Of a DNA stretch of 64,000 bases, positions 26,800 through 35,410 are shown piece after piece. The stretch's first letter is position 1, and each line of letters starts with the position of its first letter. The position numbers and the translations under genes were made by a program. The stretch lies in the NCBI RefSeq assembly GCF_000429865.1, contig NZ_AUCR01000011.1:1-64000 (forward strand), in the 5' to 3' direction. The notes beneath the pieces were generated by a model that made no database searches, was not told the origin of the DNA, and saw only the letters and a program-made list of their open reading frames with translations. Source of the stretch: Cucumibacter marinus DSM 18995. GTDB lineage: Bacteria; Pseudomonadota; Alphaproteobacteria; Rhizobiales; Devosiaceae.

Positions 26800-27831
26800 T
26801 CAGGGCAGGTCGGCGAGCCGTGTGCGCGGATCGAGATAGTCGGCGATGGACATGCGATGGGGATCGGAGGAAAAGCCGATATCATTGATGGTGTTCATCC
26901 AGACCGTCCCGTGAGAGATGGTTTCATCGGCGCTCGGAATGGAAAATTCGCAGCCCTCGAGATACATGCCGAAGAACTCGATCCGGTATCGCGCCACACT
27001 TTCCTCCCCCGCATCCAGCCGGGTGAGCGAGAAATCGCTGTCGAGCTCGGTGCTGCGCGGCCCGTAGTCGGGGATGATGGCGGAATCATCGTTCTGCCAC
27101 GCAAGCAGATTGGCGCAGCCGCGGGCAACGACCGCCGGGTCGAGGGGCAATCGGGCTGCGGACGGCAGGATCGAGATCGCCCAGCGGCCCGCCTTGTCGA
27201 TCGTGTCGACATAGGTCATGTCGGCGGGCGGGGTGTCGAGCATGACGCCCAGAAGGCTCACCGCCATGCGCCCGTCCATCATCAATTCGTTCATGGTTGC
27301 CGAGACCGATTGCAGGGCCACCGCATAAGCCTGGGTGACCTCGGCGTCAGTATAGGTCCCGGCCGGCAGTTCGAGCGCCGGGGCGTGAAAGCCCAGCCTT
27401 GCGGTGTTGTGGATGTAGCGCTGGGGGATGACATTGCCTTCCTCGGCATAGCCTCCGCCCAGAAACGCGATGGAGCAGGCAGATTCGCAGCGGGCGCCGG
27501 GTCCGACATAGGTTGAGATGCCCTGGCGATTGATCGCGCGGGCAAGCTTTACGGCCTCGGCCAGTGATCCGCCCGGGCTGTCGAGACAGACAAAGGGATT
27601 GGCGGTTTCATAGTCGATCCCCTCGGCGACCGCGAGGAAGCGGTCGGCATCGCCCCGCAGGATGACACCGCTCAAGGTGAAATTGCAGGTGATCGAGCCG
27701 CCCGGCGAGATCTGGTTGGATTGCCGGGTCTGAAGAGCGATGTCCGCGGCGGCGGCCGGCAGGACGGCGGTGGTGAGAACAAGCGCGAGAGCCGCCACGC
27801 CCGGTCCGATGAGGTCGAATGAAGCGGGCAT
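26800..27831 (-). CDS. Predicted periplasmic ClpP/crotonase-fold protein, short form (copy C)
   Basis: Third, divergent member of the ClpP-like set, 343 aa. Signal peptide 1-29 ends AAAAD. The core shows CLDSPGG (82-88), CESAC with Ser117, and LGFHAP with His149. It has no SH3 domain; the C-terminal half has Cys-containing segments with no recognised domain. Start is the Met at 27831 (GGAGAA upstream), 23 bp after the caspase gene; the longer frame overlaps that gene. Confidence 0.83.
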   Translation of the reverse strand: MPASFDLIGPGVAALALVLTTAVLPAAAADIALQTRQSNQISPGGSITCNFTLSGVILRGDADRFLAVAEGIDYETANPFVCLDSPGGSLAEAVKLARAINRQGISTYVGPGARCESACSIAFLGGGYAEEGNVIPQRYIHNTARLGFHAPALELPAGTYTDAEVTQAYAVALQSVSATMNELMMDGRMAVSLLGVMLDTPPADMTYVDTIDKAGRWAISILPSAARLPLDPAVVARGCANLLAWQNDDSAIIPDYGPRSTELDSDFSLTRLDAGEESVARYRIEFFGMYLEGCEFSIPSADETISHGTVWMNTINDIGFSSDPHRMSIADYLDPRTRLADLP

Positions 27832-27853
27832 GGCGTTCTCCGTGCCGGTGGCG

Positions 27854-29068
27854 CTACTGAATTGTGTAGCTGCCGAAATGATAGGGGATGGGCGTGCCGG
27901 CCATCTCGATTTCACCGCGTGGTGCGCCTTCCCCAATCCGGGCGTGAATCTGGTTGAGCAGGTCGACAATCTGGGCCTTTTCAAGCGATTGATCGGGCGA
28001 ACAGTAAAACCCGATATCGTGTTCTCCCTTCTCGTCCTCCTCGGTTACCCGCAAGCCGTAGCGCGAGCCCGGTGAGATCTCGTAGCGCAATTGCCCGCCG
28101 CCCAGTTCAACCGTGCGGAAGAACTGGAGCGGGATCGGGGTGACCTGGCGGCTTGGCGAGAGGTTGAAGAAGGTGGGCACGCAGGCACGGCCCAGATCGG
28201 CGAGCACGGCGACTTCCTCGCCCGGAACCACGGTCGATGGGTAGGCGGTGAAGCTGGTGCGGATCTCATCGCGCACGATTTCGTCGCTGTCGGTTTCGGC
28301 GAAGTAAAACTCGCGCTGCATCTGGGAGAGCTGCTGGGGCCGCTGTTCGCCGCTTGTCTCCTGCATCACATCGCGGGTGACGCGTTTCATGATAACCGAC
28401 ACTTCGGTATCGGGGGTTCGCATATGGCGCGACAGGGAGCGGGCGAAGGGAGAATTGCCCTCGGTCCCGTCCGAGGCGACGGCGTTGGGCAGGGTCGCAT
28501 AAGTGATCAGCATGTCGCCGGTGGCGCGCACCACGGCCAGGCCGCGGCTGACGGCAACCGAACGGCCCTCGGAGACGCGCTGATCGGCGAGCGGGTTGTT
28601 GCGGCAGGCATCGAGAAAGATCAGCGAGATCGGCATCTGCTCGAAGACTGACAAAAAGCTGTTGAGCGAGATGGTCTCGCGTTCGATCGCAGTCTCGCTT
28701 TCGAGCCGGGCATCGATGGGGATGAGATAGTTTTCGCCGTCGGCCTGGATGCCGTGACCGGCATAATAAAGCGCGCCGACATCGATCTCGGGCGCGCGGC
28801 GGGCCAGATCGTCCAGCGCTTCGCCCATGGCGTCTTCGGTCAGATCGGTGAGCTTGCGCACCTCGAAACCCATAGCCTCGAGCGACGCCGCGATGAGATC
28901 GGCGTCGCCGGTTGCGTTGGGCAATCGCCCCACGGATTCATAAGCGGAGTTGCCAATCACCAGCGCGAACCGGTTTTCGGCGCTGGCCGCAGACAGGCCC
29001 GCGGCCCAGAAGCCGGCGGCAATGATGACAAGTGCCCAAAGCCGGAAAGCCATTCCCAAGCGTTCCAT
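27854..29068 (-). CDS. Exported caspase-family (C14) protease
   Basis: Prokaryotic caspase-like (metacaspase p20) protein, 404 aa. A signal peptide (about 1-30, ending SAASAE) precedes the p20 fold. ALVIGNSAYESVGRLPNATGDAD opens it, and the catalytic dyad is intact: His105 in YYAGHG and Cys155 in FLDACRNNP. The C-terminal 170 residues are an unassigned beta-rich domain. This is the first gene of the operon, followed by copy C, OmpA, copy B and copy A. Metacaspase-like enzymes usually cut after basic residues; targets here are unknown. Confidence 0.88.
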   Translation of the reverse strand: MERLGMAFRLWALVIIAAGFWAAGLSAASAENRFALVIGNSAYESVGRLPNATGDADLIAASLEAMGFEVRKLTDLTEDAMGEALDDLARRAPEIDVGALYYAGHGIQADGENYLIPIDARLESETAIERETISLNSFLSVFEQMPISLIFLDACRNNPLADQRVSEGRSVAVSRGLAVVRATGDMLITYATLPNAVASDGTEGNSPFARSLSRHMRTPDTEVSVIMKRVTRDVMQETSGEQRPQQLSQMQREFYFAETDSDEIVRDEIRTSFTAYPSTVVPGEEVAVLADLGRACVPTFFNLSPSRQVTPIPLQFFRTVELGGGQLRYEISPGSRYGLRVTEEDEKGEHDIGFYCSPDQSLEKAQIVDLLNQIHARIGEGAPRGEIEMAGTPIPYHFGSYTIQ

Positions 29069-29196
29069 CCCTTAATCCCTTCTCGCCCCGTCTTTTTCAT
29101 GCCCGAGCTTGGGCGCGGGCGCAAGTCGGGAGGGCACAGGAAGGATTGCGGCCGGAGCGGGCACGCACCCCGGCCGCACCCTGATTCCAGAGCGCC

Positions 29197-31116
29197 CTAG
29201 AGCGCGGGCATCAGCCGGGTATTGGCCGAAAAGCGCTGCCAATCCTTGGCGGCGCTTTGGGTCCAGCCGGCCTCGGCAATGGCCGAAAGCCGGGGGAAGA
29301 CCGTGCGGTTGAAGCGGTCGCGGCTGCGGATGCTTTCGGACCAGATGCAGGCCTGCACGCCCTTGAGCTTGCCGATCAGCTCGGGGCCGAAATCGGCGGC
29401 GGCCTCGAAATGATAAGTCGTGTGGGGCGGCACGGTACCGGCCCAGCTCGCGCCCGATTCCTGCCAATCATCGGCCTGGGCCATGTCGAGATAATAGGCT
29501 TCGCCCGGGGTCATGATGACATCATAGCCCATCCCGGCGAGGGCCGGTCCGACCTCGCCTTTTTGCCAGGCCATCATCAGCGCGCCTTCGGGATTGACCC
29601 CGCCGCCATGGCTCATCTCGTCCCAGCCGGCCAAGGCGCGGCCATGCTTTTTGAGGATTTCCTGGGCCCGGTTGAGCAGATAGGCCTGCAGTTCCGGGGT
29701 GCCGGGCAGACCTTCGCGCTGCATCAAACCGCGGGCGCGCGGCGATTGCAGCCATGCCCCTTCGGCAACTTCGTCGCCGCCAAGGTGAATGTAGTGGGAG
29801 GGGAACAGGTCGACGACTTCAGCGAGCACCTTTTCGAGGAACTCATAGGTCTCTTCCATGCCCGGATTGAGGGCATTGTTGGGGTAACCCTGAACCGGCA
29901 GATAGGCTTCCGAGGTGTCCTCTTCCGGGTCGCGCAGATGCGGGAGTGAATAGAGCACCGCATTGCAGTGGCCCGGGATATCGATCTCGGGCACCACATC
30001 GACATGGATCGCGGCGGCATGGGCCACAAGGGCGCGGACCTGGTCCTGGGTGTAATGGCCCTCATAGGTGGTGGCGGGACTGCCCTGCTGGGGCACCATC
30101 TTTTCATGGGCGCCGCGTTTCGAGCCGGTCTCGATCAATTCCGGATAGGCCTTGATCTCGAGCCGCCACGCCTCGTCGTCGGTCAGGTGCCAGTGGAAGA
30201 TGTTCATCTTGTGCCAGGCGAGCAGATCGACAAAGCGGGTCACGGATTCGATCGAGTAGAATTGCCGCGAGACATCGAGATGGCTGCCGCGCCATTCATA
30301 GCGCGGAGCATCGACGATGGTACCGGTCTCGGGCCAGACAAAGCCGTCATCATCGTCGCGGGCGCCATGCAGGAGCTGGGCGAGGGTGACGAGCCCGTAA
30401 TGCCGGCCCTGTGCATCGCCATAGGCCAGGGTGACCTTGTCCTTTTCGATGGCGATCCGGTAGCCGACCGCGGCAAGGCCGCTGTCCGCCTCAAGATGAA
30501 GCGGCAGACCGCTTGGCGCCCGCACCAGCGCAAAGGGCTGGGTGTCGAGCGGGAAGACGCGTTTGGCGAGCGAGGTCACTGCCGAGATCGCGGCCATATC
30601 TTCGCGGGTGGCGCCATTGGCGGCAAAAAGCGCGACAGGCGTCTTGGCCTTGCCTTCGAGCGCGATCTCGTTCGGCCAGGGCACGAGCGCCGCGCCCATT
30701 TGCGGGGTGCCTTGAGGCAAGAGCGGCTCGGCGCGGGTGCTGAGCCCGCCCGACAATATGAGATCGGCGCATTCGACCTCGGCTGAGCTGCCGTCGTCGA
30801 ACAACAGATGCGCGCCGCCGGGCCCGTCATTGACGTGCTGGGCGTGGCGGGTGAGCCCGGTAATGCGCAAATTCCAGCTTTCGCCGGGCACAAGGGTCAG
30901 GCCCTCAGGCGGGGCGAACTCGTGATAGTTGGCAAGCTTTTTGGTCTGTTCGCCATTCTCGACACGATGGCCGGGAACGGTGCGGGTCAGCGCCGAATAG
31001 GCGAGCCGGAAGCCGGAGATCGGCTTGTCGGACAGATTGAACAATGTGAGATCGAACCCATAGTCGTCGGTCGCTTCGAACCAGACCGACTCGAGTCGGT
31101 AGGGGGCAGTCGGCAT
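29197..31116 (-). CDS. Family 20 beta-N-acetylhexosaminidase
   Basis: GH20 glycosidase that releases terminal GlcNAc (or GalNAc) by substrate-assisted catalysis, 639 aa. The catalytic pair is HLGGDEV (Asp-Glu), and upstream FHWHLTDDEAWRLEIKAYPEL and WRGSHLDVSRQF are typical. Downstream, TYHFEAAADFGPE and ACIWSESIRSRDRFN match. No signal peptide is seen, so it should act in the cytoplasm on imported chito-oligosaccharides. It is the last gene after RidA, RpiR and SDR on the same strand; nagA and the sugar importer lie further right. Confidence 0.93.
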   Translation of the reverse strand: MPTAPYRLESVWFEATDDYGFDLTLFNLSDKPISGFRLAYSALTRTVPGHRVENGEQTKKLANYHEFAPPEGLTLVPGESWNLRITGLTRHAQHVNDGPGGAHLLFDDGSSAEVECADLILSGGLSTRAEPLLPQGTPQMGAALVPWPNEIALEGKAKTPVALFAANGATREDMAAISAVTSLAKRVFPLDTQPFALVRAPSGLPLHLEADSGLAAVGYRIAIEKDKVTLAYGDAQGRHYGLVTLAQLLHGARDDDDGFVWPETGTIVDAPRYEWRGSHLDVSRQFYSIESVTRFVDLLAWHKMNIFHWHLTDDEAWRLEIKAYPELIETGSKRGAHEKMVPQQGSPATTYEGHYTQDQVRALVAHAAAIHVDVVPEIDIPGHCNAVLYSLPHLRDPEEDTSEAYLPVQGYPNNALNPGMEETYEFLEKVLAEVVDLFPSHYIHLGGDEVAEGAWLQSPRARGLMQREGLPGTPELQAYLLNRAQEILKKHGRALAGWDEMSHGGGVNPEGALMMAWQKGEVGPALAGMGYDVIMTPGEAYYLDMAQADDWQESGASWAGTVPPHTTYHFEAAADFGPELIGKLKGVQACIWSESIRSRDRFNRTVFPRLSAIAEAGWTQSAAKDWQRFSANTRLMPAL

Positions 31117-31122
31117 GAAATG

Positions 31123-31923
31123 TTACTCGGTTGCGGAGGGGTAGTCGTTGGATTGGGTGAAGGTGTGGGCCAGAGCCGGCAGGCCGGCGGTCAGACCGCA
31201 ATCGACCGGCAGGCAGACCCCGGTGATCGCGGCAGCCTCACCGCTGGCCAGAAAGGCAACCGCATTGGCAACATCGCCGGGCTCGGCGATGCGCTGCAGC
31301 GGATACCAGCGGCGGGCATCCTCGAACACATTGGGATTGATGGCGGCACGGTCCTGCCAGGCCTGGGTCTTGACGGTGCCCGGCGCGACGGCGTTGACGC
31401 GCACACCATAGCGGCCGAATTCGGCGGCCAGCATGTGCACCAGATGAATGAGCCCGGCCTTGGCAGCGCTATAAGCCGGATGGCCGTAAAAACCGATGCC
31501 GTTGACCGAAGCGATGGCGATATGGCTGCCCTTGTTCTCGATCAGCGCCTTCTGGGCCGATTTGAAGCCGACCATATGCGCGGTCAGGTTGAGATCGATA
31601 TCGCGCTGCCACATGGCGTCGGTCATCGACTGGCTCGAAAGATCGCCCGCCGCGCCCGCATTGGTTACCAGCAGGGACACCGGGCCTTTGGTAGCCGCTT
31701 CCTCGACCATCGCGTCGCTTGAGGCACGGTTGGTCACATCGGCGATAACGGTGAAAGCGTTTTCGCCGGAGGGGTCGACGATCTCGCGGGCCGCCTCGGC
31801 GGCCTCGGGGTCGATATCGGCGAGGGCGGTGCGGTAGCCGTTCCGGATCAGCCGGACCGCGATGGCGCGGCCGATATCGCCGGCGGCGCCGGTCACGATC
31901 GCGATGGGTCTGGTCTGGGTCAT
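31123..31923 (-). CDS. SDR-family oxidoreductase
   Basis: Short-chain dehydrogenase/reductase, 266 aa. NAD(P)-binding TGAAGDIGRAIA, the NAG motif as VTNAGAAG, catalytic Ser in IAIASVNG, and YSAAKAGLIHL with Tyr/Lys are all present. The acidic LADIDPE after the second strand favours NAD over NADP. It lies 7 bp before the hexosaminidase gene. Specific substrate is unknown. Confidence 0.92.
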   Translation of the reverse strand: MTQTRPIAIVTGAAGDIGRAIAVRLIRNGYRTALADIDPEAAEAAREIVDPSGENAFTVIADVTNRASSDAMVEEAATKGPVSLLVTNAGAAGDLSSQSMTDAMWQRDIDLNLTAHMVGFKSAQKALIENKGSHIAIASVNGIGFYGHPAYSAAKAGLIHLVHMLAAEFGRYGVRVNAVAPGTVKTQAWQDRAAINPNVFEDARRWYPLQRIAEPGDVANAVAFLASGEAAAITGVCLPVDCGLTAGLPALAHTFTQSNDYPSATE

Positions 31924-31992
31924 CTCATTTCCTCAAGAAGGTTGGGGCGGCCTGCCGGTGAACCGGCATATGGCCCGAACTGAACGTCCTGT

Positions 31993-32859
31993 TCAGTCGC
32001 CCATGGGTTCGCGGTCGTGCTTGTCGCGATGGGTGACAAGCTGGTGCTTGATACGCCGCAGGGTTTCAACGGCACCGCCCTCGATGCGCATGGCGACGAG
32101 AAGGGCGAGAATGTCGATGGCGGCGAGAAAGGCGAAGCGGGTCGATGTGGGGCGCAGGATATTGACCCCCTCGGGCAGATCGATGGGCAAGACGCTGTCG
32201 GCAGCGGCGGCCACCGGCGAGCCCGGCCGGGTGATGGCGACGGTGTGGGCCTTGTAGCCATTGGCCGCCTCAAGCGCTTTCACCAGCGCATCGTCATTGC
32301 CGGTGATCGAAGAGCCGATCACCACATCGGACGGCTTGACGGTCGCGGCCATCATCAATTGCAGGCCATGGTCGTCGCTGGCGGTCACCCGCAGGCCGAG
32401 CCGGAAAAGGCGGTTCTGCAATTCATTGGCGATCATCGCTGAATTGCCGCCCGAACCGAAAGCATAAACCATGGTCGACCGCGCGATGCGGCCCGAGACC
32501 ATTTCATAGAGCTCGGCATCGAGATTGGCGTGCAGCTGGTAAAGCGCGGACTGGGCCTTGGTGATGACGTTCTCAGCGGCGTCGGCGGCGGAGAACACCT
32601 TGGATTCAGGACGCAGATAGCGCGTGCCGACAAAGGCGGACTGGGCCAGGCGCACCTTGAAGTCGGAAAAGGAATTGCAGCCGATCCGGCGGCAGAAACG
32701 GGTGACGGTGGGCGGGGAGACCTCCGCCCGGGCCGCCAGTTCGGTGATCGAGGCATTGGTGGCGAAGCCGAGATCCGAAAACAGGATCTCGGCAATGCGC
32801 TGCTCGGATTTCGGCAGTTTGTCCATTTCCGATTGCAGGGCCGCCAGAATGTCCATCAC
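31993..32859 (-). CDS. RpiR/MurR-family transcriptional regulator
   Basis: Sugar-phosphate responsive regulator, 288 aa. An N-terminal HTH (ITELAARAEVSPPTVTRFCRRIGCNSFSDFKVRLAQ) precedes a SIS domain (about 120-265, with YAFGSGGNSAMIANELQNRLFRLG and SSITGNDDALVKALE). It is in a run with RidA upstream and SDR and GH20 downstream, so it is expected to control amino-sugar or related genes. The palindromes at 33348 and 42190 are candidate operators by their GAAAA/TTTTC character. Confidence 0.9.
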   Translation of the reverse strand: MMDILAALQSEMDKLPKSEQRIAEILFSDLGFATNASITELAARAEVSPPTVTRFCRRIGCNSFSDFKVRLAQSAFVGTRYLRPESKVFSAADAAENVITKAQSALYQLHANLDAELYEMVSGRIARSTMVYAFGSGGNSAMIANELQNRLFRLGLRVTASDDHGLQLMMAATVKPSDVVIGSSITGNDDALVKALEAANGYKAHTVAITRPGSPVAAAADSVLPIDLPEGVNILRPTSTRFAFLAAIDILALLVAMRIEGGAVETLRRIKHQLVTHRDKHDREPMGD

Positions 32860-32891
32860 ACTGTCCTTGTTGGGTGAATCCGGACGGCAGA

Positions 32892-33281
32892 TTAGCCGGT
32901 CGGCGCCTTGTAGGCGATGCAGTCGATCTCCACCTTGCAGTCGACCATCAGGGAAGCCTGCACGCAGGCGCGGGCCGGCGGGTGTTCGCCGAAATAGCTC
33001 TTATAGACGCCGTTGAAGGACCAGAAATCGCGCGGATCGTCGAGCCAGACGCCACAGCGCACGACATGTTCGAGCCCGTAGCCGGCTTCTTCGAGGATGG
33101 CGATCACGTTCTTTATCGTCTGGTGGGTTTGCTCTATGATCCCGGTGCCGACGATTTCGCCGTCCAGCATGGCGACCTGGCCGGAGACGTGGAGCCAGCC
33201 ATCGGCTTCAACAGCGCGCGCAAAGGGAAGATTCTGGCCGCCGGCGCCTGATTTTTCAGCTCCGTAGCGTTTGATGCTCAT
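32892..33281 (-). CDS. RidA-family (YjgF/Rid) imine/enamine deaminase
   Basis: Cytoplasmic enzyme of 129 aa that hydrolyses reactive 2-aminoacrylate-type intermediates released by PLP enzymes. The catalytic Arg lies in PPARACVQ, and the HVSGQVAML and EAGYGLEHVV segments are typical. ATG at 33281 is preceded by GAGGTG; an in-frame upstream Met lacks support. It heads the run RidA-RpiR-SDR-GH20. The PLP enzyme encoded at 35407 may generate its substrate. Confidence 0.92.
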   Translation of the reverse strand: MSIKRYGAEKSGAGGQNLPFARAVEADGWLHVSGQVAMLDGEIVGTGIIEQTHQTIKNVIAILEEAGYGLEHVVRCGVWLDDPRDFWSFNGVYKSYFGEHPPARACVQASLMVDCKVEIDCIAYKAPTG

Positions 33282-33347
33282 GGGTGACACCTCGTGTGAT
33301 TCATGCAAATCATTTTCGTATTCGATTGACATTTTGCCAGATTGAGG

Positions 33348-33368
33348 GGATTTTGGGGAGGAAAATCC
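33348..33368. promoter_or_regulatory. Inverted repeat in divergent RidA / NTF2-like promoter
   Basis: GGATTTT at 33348-33354 and AAAATCC at 33362-33368 form a perfect 7-bp inverted repeat with a 7-nt spacer. It lies between the divergent RidA and NTF2-like genes. Candidate operator of the RpiR protein encoded in the same run; this is inference. Confidence 0.45.
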
Positions 33369-33391
33369 ACTCGGAATGCAAATTTTTTACA

Positions 33392-33889
33392 ATGTCTGAC
33401 TCTTTTCGCAACCCCTTTCCGGCGTCCGACCCCGATCGGCATGCCATCTGGGAGATGCTCGTTTCCCGCGATATCGAAGCCTTCGTGAACGCCGACTGGT
33501 CGCTCGTTCAGGACGACTTCGTGCCCGAGACTTTTTTGGGCATTAATGGGAACGGTACCGACAATCCCGATCACTGGTCTCCGCTGTTCGCGGATCTCGA
33601 GACATACCGCGACGAATGGCTGCGCCAGGCGGAAGAATCGGCAAAGACCGAATATGCCGAGGACCGGCAAGCGGCGATCCACCGCAATACCGTGCTGCGC
33701 GATATCGACATCGTGGGTGCGGTGGCGCTGGTCCACAAAAAATTCGAAGGCACGATCGCGCGCGCCGATGGCGGCAAGGACGTCATGAACTGGCAGACGC
33801 TCTATTATTGCCGGAAGGTCGATGGCCACTGGAAGATCACCGGGTTCACCGGCTATCTGCCCAATCCCATGGGGTCGCGGAAGGGCTGA
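33392..33889 (+). CDS. NTF2-like (SnoaL/DUF4440-type) protein of unknown function
   Basis: A 165-aa soluble protein; the helices IWEMLVSRDIEAFVNADWSLVQDDF at the start and the strands KFEGTIARADGGKDVMNWQTLYYCRKVDGHWKITGFTGYLP at the end have the look of a cystatin-like NTF2 fold. There are no signal or membrane segments. The start at 33392 lies after an AT-rich leader with weak RBS. It is 36 bp before the M81 gene and probably shares a transcript with it. I cannot name a reaction. Confidence 0.75.
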   Translation: MSDSFRNPFPASDPDRHAIWEMLVSRDIEAFVNADWSLVQDDFVPETFLGINGNGTDNPDHWSPLFADLETYRDEWLRQAEESAKTEYAEDRQAAIHRNTVLRDIDIVGAVALVHKKFEGTIARADGGKDVMNWQTLYYCRKVDGHWKITGFTGYLPNPMGSRKG

Positions 33890-33925
33890 CCGGTTCCGGG
33901 TCAGCCTTTCTCAACACAAGGCAGC

Positions 33926-35410
33926 ATGTTGCGCATCTTCACTGCGGTTCTCGCCACCGAGACCAATACCTTTTCACCCATCTGTATCGATCGCCGGGCG
34001 TTCGAGGCCTCGCTTTATGCGCGGCCGGGGGAGCATCCGGATAGCCCAACCCTGTGCTCGGCGCCGCTGACCGTAGGGCGCCGCTACGCCCACGAGCGCG
34101 GCTTCACCCTGATCGAGGGAACCGCGGCCTGGGCCGATCCGGCGGGGCTGGTGAATCGTCAGGCCTATGAAGGGCTGCGGGACGAAATCCTCGATCAGCT
34201 GCGGGCCGCCATGCCGGTCGATGCGGTGGTGATGGGCCTGCACGGGGCGATGGTCGCGAATGGCTATGACGATGTGGAAGGGGATCTGTTGTCCCGCATC
34301 CGCGAGATCGTGGGCCCCGATGTGCTGATCGGGGCGGAATTCGACCCGCACAGCCATCTGACCAGGAAACGGGTCGCCGCCGCCGATGTGCTGGTGGGGT
34401 TCAAGGAGTTTCCGCATACCGATTTTGTCGAACGGGCCGAGGATTTGTGGCGGATCGTGCTCGATGCGCTCGACGGCGAGGTCAAGCCGGTGATGAGCGT
34501 CTACGATCCCCGGATGATCGACGTCTATCCGACATCGAAACAACCCATGCGCGGCTTCGTCGACCGGCTGTATGCGCTGGAAAAAGACGATCCGGAAGTT
34601 CTCTCGGTGACCGTGGTTCATGGCTTCATGGCCGGCGATGTGCCTGAAATGGGCACCAAGCTGCTCGTGATCACCAATGACAACAAGCAGAAGGGCGACG
34701 CCCTGGCCAAATCGCTCGGGCGCGAACTGTTCGACAAGCGTGGGCAGTTCATCATGGCCCAGGACGATGTGAACGCCGCCCTCGACAAGGCTGCCGCCGC
34801 GCCGAAGGGACCTGTGGTCATCGCCGATGTCTGGGACAATCCCGGCGGCGGCACCGCAGGGGATTCGACGGTTTTGCTGGAGGCCGCGCTCGAGCGGGAC
34901 ATGACCGATATCGCTTTCGGAACGATCTGGGACCCGATCGCGGTGCAGATCTGCATGGCAGCGGGTGAAGGAGCAGAAATTCCCTTGCGGTTCGGGGCCA
35001 AGTCGGCGCCAGGCACGGGTCAGCCCATTGATGGTCTCGTCAAGGTGGTGAAGGTCGTGCCACAGGCGGAACAGGCCTTTGGCGCGTCATTTGTACCCAT
35101 CGGGGATTCGGCGCATATCCGGATCAAGGGGATCGATGTGATTCTCAATTCGACCCGCGCGCAAAGCTTCGATCCGAGCGTCTTCTCGGCGCTGGGCATC
35201 GCGCCGACATCGCGCAAGATCCTGGTCATCAAGTCGACCAACCATTTCCACGCTGCCTTTGCGCGGATCGCGGCGGAAATCATCTATTGTTCGGCGGGCT
35301 CACCCTATCCGAACGATCCGGCGACCAATGCCTATCGCAAGGCGCCCAAAGATATCTGGCCCATGGTCGCCGATCCCCAAGGCGCGCTGGTTCAGGATGA
35401 ACCGGTATGA
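33926..35410 (+). CDS. M81-family metallopeptidase (MlrC-like)
   Basis: Relative of microcystinase C (MlrC), 494 aa. Metal-binding residues are in GAEFDPHSHLTRK and the C-terminal IKSTNHFHAAFA (His). The AVVMGLHGAMVANGYDDVEGD and PVVIADVWDNPGGGTAGDST segments are family signatures. No signal peptide, so it acts in the cytoplasm, probably on small peptides or amides with unusual residues. It overlaps the PLP-enzyme gene by 4 bp (ATGA). Confidence 0.9.
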   Translation: MLRIFTAVLATETNTFSPICIDRRAFEASLYARPGEHPDSPTLCSAPLTVGRRYAHERGFTLIEGTAAWADPAGLVNRQAYEGLRDEILDQLRAAMPVDAVVMGLHGAMVANGYDDVEGDLLSRIREIVGPDVLIGAEFDPHSHLTRKRVAAADVLVGFKEFPHTDFVERAEDLWRIVLDALDGEVKPVMSVYDPRMIDVYPTSKQPMRGFVDRLYALEKDDPEVLSVTVVHGFMAGDVPEMGTKLLVITNDNKQKGDALAKSLGRELFDKRGQFIMAQDDVNAALDKAAAAPKGPVVIADVWDNPGGGTAGDSTVLLEAALERDMTDIAFGTIWDPIAVQICMAAGEGAEIPLRFGAKSAPGTGQPIDGLVKVVKVVPQAEQAFGASFVPIGDSAHIRIKGIDVILNSTRAQSFDPSVFSALGIAPTSRKILVIKSTNHFHAAFARIAAEIIYCSAGSPYPNDPATNAYRKAPKDIWPMVADPQGALVQDEPV

